Under the pieces are notes generated by a model. That model saw only the letters and a list, made by a program, of their open reading frames with translations, had not been told where the DNA came from and did no database searches. A stretch of 64,000 bases of DNA from the NCBI RefSeq assembly GCF_020382885.2, contig NC_058508.1, forward strand, positions 4,580,055 through 4,644,054, written 5' to 3'. Shown here one piece after another: positions 51,204 through 62,875 of this stretch; the first letter of the stretch is position 1, and every line of letters begins with the position of its first letter. The translations under genes were made by a program, and so were the position numbers. The DNA is from Scatophagus argus. Lineage: Eukaryota > Chordata > Actinopteri > Scatophagidae.

Positions 51204-51586
51204 TTTGATTTGATATAGTGTTTCATTGTCTCATTCTGTATGTGTGCAGCAGCGCTGCAGTGTCACCTTTTGGCTCTAGGAAGTCTAATATATATATTTA
51301 CTGTTATATAAGTAACTGTTAACATGTCCACCATTCATTCAAATCAGTCATTCATTTGACCATATTGAAATGATTAGACAGCCTACCTGCCAGTCTCTAT
51401 GCACTCATCACACACGACCAGAATCTTCCACAAGCGGAAGCAGGTTCACCCATCAGCCACAACATTAAAACTAGCTGCTAGATATTTTTTAGAAACACAG
51501 GAGCTCTGGGGGTATACCGCAGTTACCTGCATTAAAATGTTGTGAAATGTGGTCCAGTGCACTGTGTGTGGGATCTCCATGTGGGA
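51204..51586. other. Possible 3' UTR and intergenic sequence
   Basis: Follows the predicted stop codon of the membrane-protein gene. No close AATAAA is seen; the nearest cluster is at about 52320-52350, so the end of the transcript is unresolved. Confidence 0.35.
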
Positions 51587-51613
51587 GGGCTGACACACAA
51601 AGACAGACAACCG

Positions 51614-51649
<36 letters not shown>

Positions 51650-51800
51650 GGCGTAGGGGCAACGTAGAGTAGCCAGTTAACTTGATGTGCATGTTTTTGC
51701 GACTGTGGGAGAAAGAAGAGTCCCCGGAGAAAACCCACACAGGCACAGGGAGAACAAACTCCACACAGAAGGGCCCAGACCGGGATTTGCTCCAAGGTTT
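51587..51800 (-). repeat. Truncated SINE, inverted
   Basis: Reverse-orientation body of the same SINE family (GTAGAGTAGCCAGTTAAC, GAGAAAACCCACACAGGCAC), interrupted by an AC microsatellite at about 51619-51646. The GGAT tail is missing. Confidence 0.75.
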
Positions 51801-52318
51801 TCTTCCCAGAAGGTTCTGTTGGCATGTTCGGTTGTACTTTCTGGGGGGGTCTGCCCTCACACAGAGCAGCAGATACAATTCAGACTAAAAAAAGGCACCA
51901 GAACCAGGAGGGAACATGAGCCTGAAGAGATGAATTTTGTGAAATGCAATTCCAGCACTCTGTACTGGGCTCACAATGCCAGCTACAGTATTTTGCATTG
52001 CATTATATGTTTCTGCACATTCCTGCAACAAGTAAGTTCTAAAAAGGGTTCAGCAGCTCTTCCACAAAAGAGAGAAAAAAGGAGAACTGCAAAGCCTATT
52101 GGTTCCCAAACAAGTCCTCATGATGAATGCATTTCAGGCTTGGCTCTAGCCTCAGGATGTTTCCTCTGTGACCTCACAAGTTTATTACTATTTCGCGTAT
52201 GGGCCTGCACAGCATATACTTTGTTTCATCATGAGCCATTGAATGGTTTGGTAGGGAATACTACAAAGTCACTGTTATGAGATCCATACTGACCAAATTT
52301 CCTCCATATAGTTGACAT

Positions 52319-52349
52319 GAAATAAATAAATAAATAAATACACAAATAA
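52319..52349. repeat. (AAAT)n tract
   Basis: Several AAAT units; they contain AATAAA motifs that might serve as poly(A) signals but could equally be simple repeat. Confidence 0.6.
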
Positions 52350-52520
52350 AATACGATACAAAGTAACTCTGAGGTTTCTCGAACATACAATTCACATACA
52401 ATATTCTTGAACAGTCATTTATTCTGCCATTCTTTTCGGCGCTGATGTTTTCATGTTATTATCACCTCTAATTGACAATGCACAATTCTTTTAACTCAAT
52501 AATTAATAATTTGATATTAA

Positions 52521-52863
52521 GATGTTCATACTGGGGGCGGCACGGTGGTGCAGTGGTTAGCACTGTCGCCTCATAGCAAGATGGTTCCAGGTTCGGGCCC
52601 TTCTATGTGGAGTTTGCATGTTCTCCCCGTGCCTGCCTGGGTTTTCTCTGGGTGCTCCGGCTTTCTCCCACAATTGGCTACTCTACATTGCCCCTAGGTG
52701 TGTGTGTGGTTGTCTGTCATTGTGTGTTGGCCCGGCGATTGACAGGCGACCAGTCCAGGGTGAACCCCGCCTCTCGCCCGTAGTCAGCTGGGATAGGCTC
52801 CAGCTCCCCCGCGACCCTGACGGATAAGCGGTATAGAAAATGGATGGATGGATGTTCATACTG
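52521..52863 (+). mobile_element. tRNA-derived SINE, copy 2, with target duplication
   Basis: Body 52534-52853 with head, conserved core and GGAT tail. It is bracketed by the perfect 13-bp direct repeat GATGTTCATACTG (52521-52533 and 52851-52863), which marks a target-site duplication and a fairly recent insertion. Confidence 0.9.
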
Positions 52864-53649
52864 CACATGAAAAGTGGACAGTATGAAAAATGATGATAAT
52901 AAGTTTGGGTGCTAATTTTACAGTTCTCTTTCAGTTAGTTTGACAAACTGCCGTATATGAGCAGTATTTCTGTTTATTAATTGCCTCACATTAAATTAAA
53001 CAATTCTTTTTCAAAATCAACAGCAAATCATGTATGTGCTGAAAGATGTATTTGCTTCAAAAACCAGGCTCACTGTGCCACCTCAAGGATGAAACAAGCA
53101 ACGCAACTTGATTAGTTGGATTGAAATAAATAAAAATAACTGAAATTAAATCTTCCCGTTGTCCTAAAACACAAAGTAGAATAGTTAAGTCAGTCTTTTC
53201 TGAACATGCCTCAATGTGCCCCTGAAGAGCAAATTTTGTCTTTTGAGTGGTTCTTGCATAAGTTGCAAAGTTTGTGACATAGGAAAGGCAAGTCAAAACT
53301 AAGGTTATGGGTTTCATTCACTCATCCTGTCACTGATGACGATCATGATAATGTGGCTGACAAAGAGAGTTGCATAACAGTGACACTGATGGGTGTAATG
53401 ACTGTTGGACTGCATTATTACATCAGTTTTCCTTATTGAACAGAAACGTCCAGTTCAGTCAACAGAATCAAATGTTGCCACAGTATCACATAAGAGTTGA
53501 CTTTCTCATCAGACCGTGGAGCACGTGATAGGGTGAGATGGCTGCCAATCAAGAAACCACTGTTTGGTCATTTTAGTGACCCCACAAAATGGTTTGCAAA
53601 AACCCTTGCTCACTGATCACACTCATGGAACAATGTGTGAGTGGAGCAT

Positions 53650-54006
53650 ACCACACACCATTTTCTATACCTCCATCAGGGTCATGGGGGGCAGGAGCCT
53701 GTCCTGGCTGACTACGAGGTTCACCCTGGACTGCTCACCAGTCAATTACAGGGCTGACACACACAAATACAGACAACCACACATGCACACACTCACACCT
53801 ATAGGGCAATGTAGAGTAGCCAATTAACCTAATGTGCGTGTTTTTGGTATTGTGGGAGGAAGCCGGAGAACCCGGAGAAAACCCACACAGGCACAGGGAG
53901 AACATGCAAACTCCACATAGAAGGGCCCAGCCCGGGATTTGGTGAAGTGGAACCCTCTTGCTATGGGGAGACAGTGCTAACCACTGCATCACCGTGTCAC
54001 CCCCAC
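53650..54006 (-). repeat. tRNA-derived SINE, copy 3, inverted
   Basis: Reads on the minus strand from GGGTGACACGGTGATGCAGT near 54000 to ATAGAAAATGG near 53660. Nearly full length, more diverged than copy 2. Confidence 0.85.
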
Positions 54007-55140
54007 ATTTAACATATCGTTATCTAAAATATTATCCTTTGTTCCATTTTCCAATTAGTAGAGGATTGGTCACAGTTTTCCTGTTTCGTATTTTTGTTTG
54101 TCATAGAACCCGTGGCATAGAAAGTAAGGCAGCTTGCAGATCATAAATTCTACTATGATGGTCTACACACCAAACTCTTGAAAACAACTTTACCAAAAGC
54201 ATAATGTGTAATAAAAGGCATCTTCGCACATGTATAAACATAAAAAAACTAACTCAATAGATTAATTAACAAAACTGAAAAATTGGAAGTGCATGAGGAT
54301 TCACCCCCTTTGCTATAAAACCCCTAAACAAGATCAGGTCCAACCATTTGCTTTGGAAAAGTCAAATAATTAGTGGACTAATTATGGACGTTGTGTCCTA
54401 TGTGCAACATAATCAGATTTAGTGATGTAAAGTTTACATTATTCAAGACGCATGAAATAGGACAAAATATCTGGACAAAATAGTTTGGCGGGTATTTTAA
54501 CAAACAGTTGGGAATTTTTATGCTCTGTATATAAGCTGTTTTCCATGCCAATCGTGGTTAATAGTTTGTTCATAATTGAGTATGCAATACAATCACAATT
54601 TCATCAGTTTCCTGGACTTAAAATCTCCTAAAGATTTGACTTCTGTTTCTTGTAAAACCACCTACTAAAACTCAATATTAACTCAATATTAAATTCAATA
54701 TTACTCAGTATAGCATGCAAACAGTAAATTATCCATCATCCAAATACAAAGACACATATAACTCTTGCCAAGATCATATTACTGATGTATGATCATTTTG
54801 AAGCATTTCATAGAAAAGAATTACAAGTGGTATTCATCACGCTCACAATGGAGACTTATTACTGATGAATGAACTGTTCTAATAAAAGAAAAAGAATGTG
54901 CAGCAGATATAAAAACCCCGACTGATTGCGTTGACGTAGAAAACTGTCCAAATTGAACACTCTGCAATGTCAAATTGACGTATTATAATGGTGAATGAGA
55001 GTCAAATTCCTCAAGCAAACAGAGGTCAGTGCTGGCATTTGAGAGACACAGAAGAATGCTGGAGGCAAAATGGCATTGTAGGGGGCCATGTGCATGGCCA
55101 TGGGAAATAAACCCAACCATCCGTCATCTGTAACTGCTTA
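54007..55140. other. Intergenic AT-rich sequence
   Basis: No gene, RNA or recognisable repeat is supported here. Confidence 0.5.
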
Positions 55141-55145
55141 TCCTT

Positions 55146-55342
55146 TCAAGGGAAAGTGGGGTAAGCCCTGGACAGTTCGACAGTCGCGGCAAATAAATAA
55201 ATGATGAAAATAAATATATAAATGAGGCCTAGTGACAGTGCTGCAGTTTGAACAGCGATCTGCTCCCAGTTTGTGTATCAGAGGTGTTTGAACAAATCAA
55301 AGGTGTATGTTACTCAGGGCTGTTAGACAAGGCTGTTGTTTC
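55146..55342 (+). repeat. Repeat A, left copy
   Basis: Matches 56212-56412 (for example GCCCTGGACAGTTCGACAGT and CTGCTCCCAGTTTGTGTA). The two copies flank repeat B as direct repeats. Part resembles a degraded SINE end. Confidence 0.75.
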
Positions 55343-56194
55343 CAGTGAAAAATACAGAATAACTCTGTTGGTCTACAAGTCAGTGGGGTTGCGCCAAGTT
55401 CTCCATCCCCTGTTTATCAGCTTCCAGCCTCCCATACTTGGCCCTCTTGCTTTCAAAATGAAGGAAATAAGGCATCCTTTCAAAGCGACCCAATAAGGCT
55501 TTAACAGCAAAATTACTGTGGCTTGAATTGAGCAAATAATCACTTTAACGCCAGTGAATTTGCATTTTTTTCTGAATGGTTTATATGTTCTTTCAAAGTT
55601 TATTTAGTCTTGCTTTTATCAGCATGTTGAGAAATGCTTTTATTAGATCAGTAGCATGTATTAAAATCCATTTGGCAGAGGAGACAGCGGGGTGAAGAAT
55701 TCCTGTGCACACAGAAAGAGTCCATCAAGTTGAAAATTTTGCATTTTACAAGCATTCAGTCATGACTTGCTTATTGATTACAGCATCAATGAATGAGATG
55801 CTTGGTGTCAGGCCAGTTTGAAATACACTCATCTTCTGCTGGATGTCTGCTGCAGATACGGTTTGACATTTTTTTTGCCTCATATAAACCGTGTGACTCT
55901 CAAACATTTAACTCTGCAGTGGTGTTTGGGTATAGTAGATTGTGAAGTGAAATGGGTCAGCAAACCCTCACTGAACATAAACAGATTTCTGGTTATCTGT
56001 ACAGACAATGGGAAAACTGCAGGCTGAAAATCCAGACTCCAGACTAATCCGACCACAACCTGGTAAGAAGCCCCACAAAACATACATGAAATCCTCAAAT
56101 TTGAAAGACTGTGCCACAGTTTATTCGCTATTACGCTGGTGTTTTTTGTTTTTTTATGTTCTCTTATTCCTTTTTTCCCCCCTTCTTTTCTTTT
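55343..56194 (+). repeat. Repeat B, copy 1: duplicated pih1d1 intron 1/exon 2 segment
   Basis: Very similar, by eye, to 58502-59365 inside pih1d1, with small indels (a shorter segment near 55385 and three extra bases near 55730). Includes an identical exon 2 copy. Confidence 0.85.
56005..56062 (+). pseudogene. Intact duplicate of pih1d1 coding exon 2
   Basis: All 58 bases match the functional exon at 59176-59233, and both splice sites are kept (TACAG before, GTAAGAAG after). It lies upstream of the inferred pih1d1 promoter, so it is probably not used by the normal transcript. Confidence 0.75.
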
Positions 56195-56211
56195 GCTCTG
56201 TAACAGCTTAT

Positions 56212-56412
56212 CCTTTTAAGGGAAAGTGGGGAAAGCCCTGGACAGTTCGACAGTCAAGCCAAATAAATAAATGATGAACATAAATGCATAAATGAGACTT
56301 AGTGCGAGTGCTGCAGTTTGAACGCTGGTCTGCTCCCAGTTTGTGTACCAGAGATGTTTGAACAAATCATTACCAACCATGGTGTATGTTAATCAGGGCT
56401 GTTGTTTCCAGT
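56212..56412 (+). repeat. Repeat A, right copy
   Basis: Second copy of repeat A, directly after repeat B copy 1. Confidence 0.75.
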
Positions 56413-56516
56413 CTCCCACTGCCAGTATGCCCTGACACTGGTCACAACTTCTGGCAACCAGTCTGGCAAAATGGGTGGCTAATGACGGTATATGACCCTG
56501 AGTATTTTTCTGTCTG

Positions 56517-56518
<2 letters not shown>

Positions 56519-56594
<76 letters not shown>
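56519..56594. repeat. Long (AC)n microsatellite
   Basis: About 37 uninterrupted AC units, the longest microsatellite of the window and likely length-polymorphic. Confidence 0.97.
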
Positions 56595-56598
<4 letters not shown>

Positions 56599-56840
56599 GA
56601 ACACTGCAGCTACACAAACCACACCATTGACACAACATGATCCGCAACAGGCTGCTGAGCCATAGCTTAATTAGAAAACATATATGCAAGAGAAAGAGAC
56701 TGAAAGGAGACGTGAAAACAATATAACAGAATATATGATTTCACTTAGGTTTTTAAACCACTGAACACGGTGATCTGTCGAGTATTTAATTCCGAAGTTG
56801 TTAACTGACTGGTAATTTGTTTTACTTTGAAAATTCTGTG

Positions 56841-56899
56841 CCGGAAGTGTTGTTGCGTCGAATACCACCGTGACATCTCACGGCAGTAAGCGGCAAAAG
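56841..56899 (+). promoter_or_regulatory. ETS-type promoter and leader exon candidate of pih1d1
   Basis: CCGGAAGTG (56841-56849) is a strong ETS/GABP-type motif typical of TATA-less housekeeping promoters. A donor (AAAAG then GTACGT) follows at 56900, and an acceptor (GACCCAG, 58288) stands 9 nt before the start codon, fitting a short 5' UTR exon. Confidence 0.5.
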
Positions 56900-57149
56900 G
56901 TACGTGTGTAAAGGTAAACACATTTTTATTTAACGTGTGCTGGGAGGACGGGCATTGTAAACACGCAGTACACACACCAGAGATTAATTTCATTTGAAAG
57001 AGAACGAGAGAGCGTAGTCATTCGACCAGTGTGCTCTGCAGGGAAGCTAAAGCTAAGCTAACGTCTCTAGACGGGACAAACACCTCACGAGACATGTAAC
57101 CAAGACGACGCACTTTATCTACTGTAACCTTTAGCTGAACCGCCTGGGG

Positions 57150-57265
57150 CAGCTTGTGGCACTGCTCCAGTCAGAAGATCCCAGTACCTATAAAGTTCAC
57201 ATGAGTCTGAGTCTCGGCGGGCCACGCACAGCAATCGATAACAGTACGTGACATGCCTGAAGCCA
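57150..57265 (+). pseudogene. Partial relic of pih1d1 coding exon 3
   Basis: Corresponds to the 3' half of the exon at 59391-59579 plus its donor and adjacent intron (CAGTCAGAAGATCCCAGT, GATAACAGTACGTGACATG). It carries many substitutions and a 6-nt insertion (AGTCTG) that keeps the frame. It lies inside the inferred first intron of pih1d1. Confidence 0.75.
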
Positions 57266-57296
57266 AAAAATGATGTTGTTTCGTAAACAGGAATAC

Positions 57297-57340
57297 AGAT
57301 AGATAGATTCTTTATTGATCCCGAGGGAAATTCAACATAT
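57297..57340 (-). repeat. Non-LTR retrotransposon tail fragment, inverted
   Basis: ATAGATAGATTCTTTATTGA followed by TCCCGAGGGAAATTCAA is a common fish repeat sequence, matching the inverse of LINE tails that end in ATC/GATA repeats. Confidence 0.55.
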
Positions 57341-58297
57341 GCACACATTTTAGACATGTTTATTGTTCAGCAGTTTACACAGCTGTGCACCAGTGGGAAC
57401 TACATTTTTTTTGTACAAAATGTGCAGCGCTCCCATTCGTGCCCTGTTCCATAATGTTAGTCCAAATACTCAGCCTTAAGCTTTGTAGCCGATTGAGGGC
57501 TATTGTTTTAGCTCAGGTGCCTGATTATATCAAAGCCTAAGGTCTTTCCCATCTGTTTATGTTATTATAATGGAAGCATAAACTGTCACTTATGTTAGTC
57601 ATTGGCATATGGTAGCAGGTGCATGTTGAAGACGAACTCAACCAACTAAACTAAACAAAGCAAACCAACTAAACAGCCAAGTGCTCAGTTTCCCGAGTCG
57701 TAACTTTATGTTAGCTCTTTTTGTTAGCTAGTAACAGTGTGGAGTTGTTCATTTGTCATGACCTATAGTGAAATGCATACAGAAAAAAAAAAGCTCATGT
57801 TCAGGCTTGCGGAAGCTTTGTTTGTGGCATTCACAGTCTTTGCTGCTAAACGTGAACCTTCATGTTGTAAACAACTGCAGGTGATAAAAGTCGTTTGTTT
57901 TATATGCTCGTTAACTGTGGAGAATGTGCCACCGTTACAGACAGAAAAAACAAACCTGATTGTCAAGGCTTTAACCTGTCAAAACTTGAGAACGCCAGGG
58001 TAGCTTCAGCACACTACTGCAATTACATTATATAACACAAGCTGTACGGGTTTTTGGATGATGAAGTGATAACCCTTCCATACCTCGAAAGCTGTGAACA
58101 ACAGCCAGCCGCCTTTTCCCTCATCGACATCATGTACGCCGTGTTTATGCACTGCTGATGAGGGTAATGATGGCAATGCAGGCAGCCCTTTTACATTCCA
58201 GAGAGTTATGTGATTCCTTGTCATTATTGAAAACGGGTTTTTTAATCGTTACATTTTGTATTTGATAGTATTGGATTCACTGACCCAGCCCATAGCC

Positions 58298-61200
58298 ATG
58301 GCGACAGACTCCTCACTCCTCAACTCTGAGCTGGAGTTACAACAGCAAGAGGAGCTCTATCAGCAGCTGCTTTTACAGGTGATGTTGCCTCACTGTTACC
58401 TGGGTCAAATCAAGACTATGTAACTTTTGTTTCTCAGCAATCATCGTGATCACAAGTTACATTTACAGAATGGTAAATGGTATAACATACAGCGTCAAAA
58501 GCGAAAAATACAGAATAACTCTGTTGGTCTGCAAGTCCTCAGTGTGGTTGCGCCTCCAGTTCTCCATCCAAGTTCTCCATCCCCTGTTTATCAGCTTCCA
58601 GCCTCCCATACTTGGCCCTCTTCCTTTCAAAATGAAGGAAATAAGGCATCCTTTCAAAGCGACCCAATAATGCTTTAACAGCAAAATTACTGTGGCTTGA
58701 ATTGAGCAAATAATCACTTTAACGCCAGTGAATTTGCATTTTTTTCTGAATGGTTTTTATGTTCTTTCAAAGTTTATTTAGTCTTGCTTTTATCAGCATG
58801 TTGAGAAATGCTTTTATTAGATCAATAGCATGTATTAAAATCCATTTGGCAGAGGAGACAGCGGGGTGAAGAATTCCTGTGCACACAAAAAGAGTCCAAG
58901 TTGAAAATTTTGCATTTTACAAGCATTCAGTCATGACTTGCTTATTGATTTCGGCATCTATGAATGAGATGCTTGGTGTCAGGCCAGTTTGAAATACACT
59001 CATCTTCTGCTGGATGTCTGCTGCAGATACGGTTTGACATTTTTTTTGCCTCATATAAACCGTGTGACTCTCAAACATTTAACTCTGCAGTGGTGTTTGG
59101 GTATAGTAGATTGTGAAGTGAAATGGGTCAGCAAACCCTCACTGAACATAAACAGATTTCTGGTTATCTGTACAGACAATGGGAAAACTGCAGGCTGAAA
59201 ATCCAGACTCCAGACTAATCCGACCACAACCTGGTAAGAAGCCCCACAAAACATGCATGAAATCCTCAAATTTGAAAGACTGTGCCACAGTTTATTCGCT
59301 GATATGCTGATATTTTTTGTGTTTTTATGTTCTCTTATTCCTTTTTTCCCCCCTTCTTTTGCTTTCTTTTTTTGTGTCTACCCTTGTCAGGTATGTGTGT
59401 GAAGACTCTCTCAGAGTTGGGCAAGCAGAAGGTTTTCATAAACATCTGTCAGTCCAACTCAGTCCCACCGCCGCCAGAGCTCTCCAGAGATGAGCTTGTG
59501 GAGCTGCTCCAGTCAGAAGATCCCAGTGGCTACAGAGTTCCCATGAGCCTCGGCGAGCCACACACAGAAATGGATAACAGTACGTGACATGACTGAAGAC
59601 AAAAAAGGGTGCTGTTTCGTAGGCAGGCATATATATACACATTGTAGACGGTTGCACATCATTCAGCAGTTTCCACGGCTGTGCACCAGTGGGAACTAAA
59701 TTTCTTTACAAAGTGTACAGACACGTGATTTAGCGACACATTAAATAAAAAAAAATGACCTTGCACTGTAGCGCTGTGTTAATAGCTTCTTTGTTCTTTA
59801 GGTGTGTATGTTCAAATATTTAATGATTGGCACTGACCTCCTGGTACTGGCACCTCTACCTCTCTGTTATAGAGTTACATACATTCTTCTTGACTTGTAA
59901 ACTTGACAAAACATGTAGATCAGATGTACGAAATGCTCCATGTGGTTTTCCTGTAACTGAGTTTTCTTTGAGGTTTATATGGACCAGAAATGTGGAACTT
60001 ATCTGTTTGATCACACTGTGTATTAAGGTCAGAAATGAGGCATTTATCTGTGTGTGTGTGTGTGTGTGTGTGATCTCAGTGCAAAGTTATGTTAATTGTG
60101 TGAATTCACACAGTGTATTTTAGAAAGCTAGAATTCTGCTGTTTTTGTGTATTTGTTTATTTTCCCACGTTTTTGTCCTCAGTATGGTGCTAACAGAAGG
60201 GCTATACATACTTTTTTAAATTTCTCCTTATTTGCCCTTTGTGTAGCAAGAGCTTCCGGTTGTTTTGTACACGTGTTTTCTATTTTAAAACTCTTCTAAC
60301 AATGCAAATTACTTAACACTTTTGATACACTGAATTCATATGTCATTCTCTGTTCTAGGCTCTCAAGCATGCACAGCGTATGATGTGGTCATTAACCAGG
60401 AATTCTTCCAAAGGTGCCAGGTGTGTGTGTGGGTGTTTTTAAAGACTTCTTGTTCATGATAGCACATGTTCTGTATATTTCCCCTTTGAGTTTCGGGGGA
60501 CAGTCCTGGATGCCAAGAGTGTGGGCGAATGTTGGCAGCTCTGTCCTGTAGGATTTTTTCCTTCAGCATTCCCAGCCAAAGTGCTTATCCAACGATAGTG
60601 TTATATTTAGTAAACATACTGGTTAGTCCTCATCCTGAAAGCTTATTCCTCCTGTAGCAATTAAAGGGAAGCGTGCTATTTGAAAATCTAAAAATTTAAC
60701 ATCTGTCATGTTTGTCCAAATATTTGCATAACAGGAAGTTAAGCAGCCAAACAGGGCAGCATTTGATCAAAGTAAGAAAAGTCAAGCTTCTAATATTTAC
60801 CATGTTCATGCCCGCACGCCAATATTAGCCATGGCCGGAGACGTTATATTTTATTTTTCTTTCATGTGAACACCATATCTCAGGGCCAAAGGATTACCCT
60901 ATTAGATTTGGGTGGTTAAAGGTCACCTCACAACACACATTTTGAACAGTAAGTCAAGACTTACACTGTATAGTGTGTTATACAAACATTTATTGATGAA
61001 CTGATAACATTTTATATCCAAAGGGTCAAAAAAGTCAAAGGTCAACTTCACTGTGACATCATAATGTTCACTATCAATTTGTAGCTTCTCTGCAGCGACA
61101 TCCTTATCTGAAGCATTGTAGTCTGTCACAGGCCTGCTGGTTTTTGTCATTGCATCATGTGATGAAGTTCTCTCTCAGTCACTCAGTTAGATGGATCGTC

Positions 61201-62875
61201 GCCTACCAAGGATGCCACATTCTTGGCACTTTACCTTGAGAGATAATGATTATTTTGTTAAATGGCTAGCTAGTTACAGCTGCTAAAAATTTGTCAGCAA
61301 CACTTAGCTTTTCAGCCGGTGAAAATGAAAATGAATGAACACAGCCTGTTGTTGTATGGCTCTCTGTAATTGCGGACCCAGTGTTTCAAAAGCTCGGCCC
61401 TGCGGTTGACTGGCTACTGACTGCTGACGGAAAATTGCAGTGTGGTTTTAAAAGTTAATTTGTGCTTCCATTTAAAGAAATATTCTGGTGTAGACTATAT
61501 AGACAAAAGTATTGGGACACCTGACCATTACACCAGCAGGGACTTTAATGACATTGCATTCCAAATACACGGACAACAGGTATAACAGCATCCGCACAGG
61601 TTTGTCAGGATACTGTTTTCTATATAGTGTATTCCCCCCATAAGTTACTAAAATATCATAATTTGTCTATTTTAAAGTGTCTGAGGGAAATGTGCAGCAT
61701 TGACCATCGCTATGTTGCTTTACAATATGAAATGTGTGTCTTGCAGAAGGATCCCTTATTTCAACAGTTTGTCATTCTGGTGTCTTTAGAGGGCTTAGAG
61801 AACAAATACAATCTGGAGCTAAGTAGAGGTAAGGGAATGTTTTACATTGATGCTCTAGATACAAAGTCATGTTGTTGTGTAGCTGAGATAATTTTTTTTT
61901 TCTTTCTGACATTATAAATGCATTAGCCTTAAATGAACTGCTGCTCTTCCCAAAGAAGGCAACCTCTGTTTTGCCTGTCTAATGCTGTAGTGCAGCTGTA
62001 TAAACATAACTGCCTTAAATGTTAATTGTTACTGTGTCCACCGTTTTAAACTGGCAGAGGCACGAGTCCAATGGAAATATACACTTAACAGTCCACTCTG
62101 AGGCTGTGGTGCCCAGAGCAACATGCCAACAACTTTGCCGTGTGGCCGTCCCAGCTTCACTCAATGAGGAGAGCATAAAATATATCATGTCTGCTGTGCC
62201 AGACAGCAGTCCACAGTGAGAAGAGAAGCAACAGACACATTGTCGTAGCACAGACAGTTTGCTTGTCAATCTCCAGCAAACTGTCATTATTATATCAGCT
62301 TTGAAAAGTGTGTGTGTGTAGCCTTCTTTTCATGCCGGAGGTAGCTATTGAAATTAATTTTTTTTCCCCACTGCAGACTGGAAGGTGCTGAAAAACAGGA
62401 AATTCTTGGGCTGTATTGGCGAGCAGAACATTCGGACGAAGGGCAGGCCAGTGATCCAGGAGTTACAGCCTCAGTGGGTCACTCTGATGTCTCTCTGTAT
62501 GAATGCACTGGTTAACAGGAAATGAGTGAAATTTGAAGCCTGTTGCAGGATTTTTATTTGAGTGTTATTTTATTTCGTTCAAATTTGCACTGATGCCTTC
62601 CAGAATGCTCAGCTTTTTCTCAGTTCCTCTGTTTCCTTTCTTACAGGGAGAGCTCCACAGCAGCAGCCAAAAGGTAAACATCTTTTCATTTCCTACTTTT
62701 AATTTTCATTGTGTTTTTCTTTTTTTTTCCTCATCCACGTCTTCTCTTTCTCCTTGTTCTCCCTCTCTTTCCCGCTGCTTTCCTCGCTGTCTCCAGACCA
62801 GAGTTCACCTTGTTTGTGGAGCCCCCTGCTGGTGACTCTGAGTACCTCATTGCAGAAATAAAACTACCCGGGGTG
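58298..62875 (+). CDS. pih1d1: PIH1 domain-containing protein 1 (partial, 3' end outside window)
   Basis: Client adaptor of the R2TP complex (with RUVBL1, RUVBL2 and RPAP3), which with HSP90 assembles box C/D snoRNPs, RNA polymerase II and PIKK kinases. Exons: 58298-58378, 59176-59233, 59391-59579, 60359-60420, 61747-61828, 62377-62473, 62647-62673, 62797-62875. Phases join to 225 residues of an expected 290 or so. The start sits in a good Kozak context (GCCATGG). The PIH domain shows GMCVKT, KVFINICQS, SGYRVPMSLGEPH, CTAYDVVIN, LEGLENKYNLEL, NRKFLGCIGEQNIRTKGRP and IQEL, all as in vertebrate PIH1D1. The start of the C-terminal CS-like domain is seen (FTLFVEPP, EYLIAEIKLPGV). The last exon(s) were not found before 64000. 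The donor at 62474 (GTGGGT) is weak, but it is the one that keeps the frame. Confidence 0.92.
58502..59365 (+). repeat. Repeat B, copy 2, inside pih1d1
   Basis: Intron 1, exon 2 and intron 2 sequence that is duplicated at 55343-56194. Confidence 0.85.
60048..60071. repeat. (GT)n microsatellite
   Basis: GT tract in the intron after pih1d1 coding exon 3. Confidence 0.85.
61491..61633. mobile_element. Small MITE of Tc1-like family B
   Basis: About 140 bp with terminal inverted repeats (ACTATATAGACAAAAGTATT at left; TATATAGTGTATT at right in inverse). The internal sequence GACACCTGACCATTACACCA matches the ends of the larger family B elements at 15.9 and 37.6 kb. It lies in a pih1d1 intron. Confidence 0.75.

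Noticed and set aside
51687..52280. 197-residue + strand frame
   Set aside because: Its first half is an inverted SINE copy; the remainder has no recognisable family.
55818..56027. 69-residue frame present identically at 58989-59198
   Set aside because: It spans intron and exon 2 sequence in the wrong frame; its conservation only reflects the repeat B duplication.
62474..62525. Read-through of pih1d1 coding exon 6 to a stop at 62523-62525
   Set aside because: The extra residues do not resemble PIH1D1, while the GTGGGT donor at 62474 joins in phase to exons encoding the known C-terminal part. A truncated isoform is possible but unsupported.
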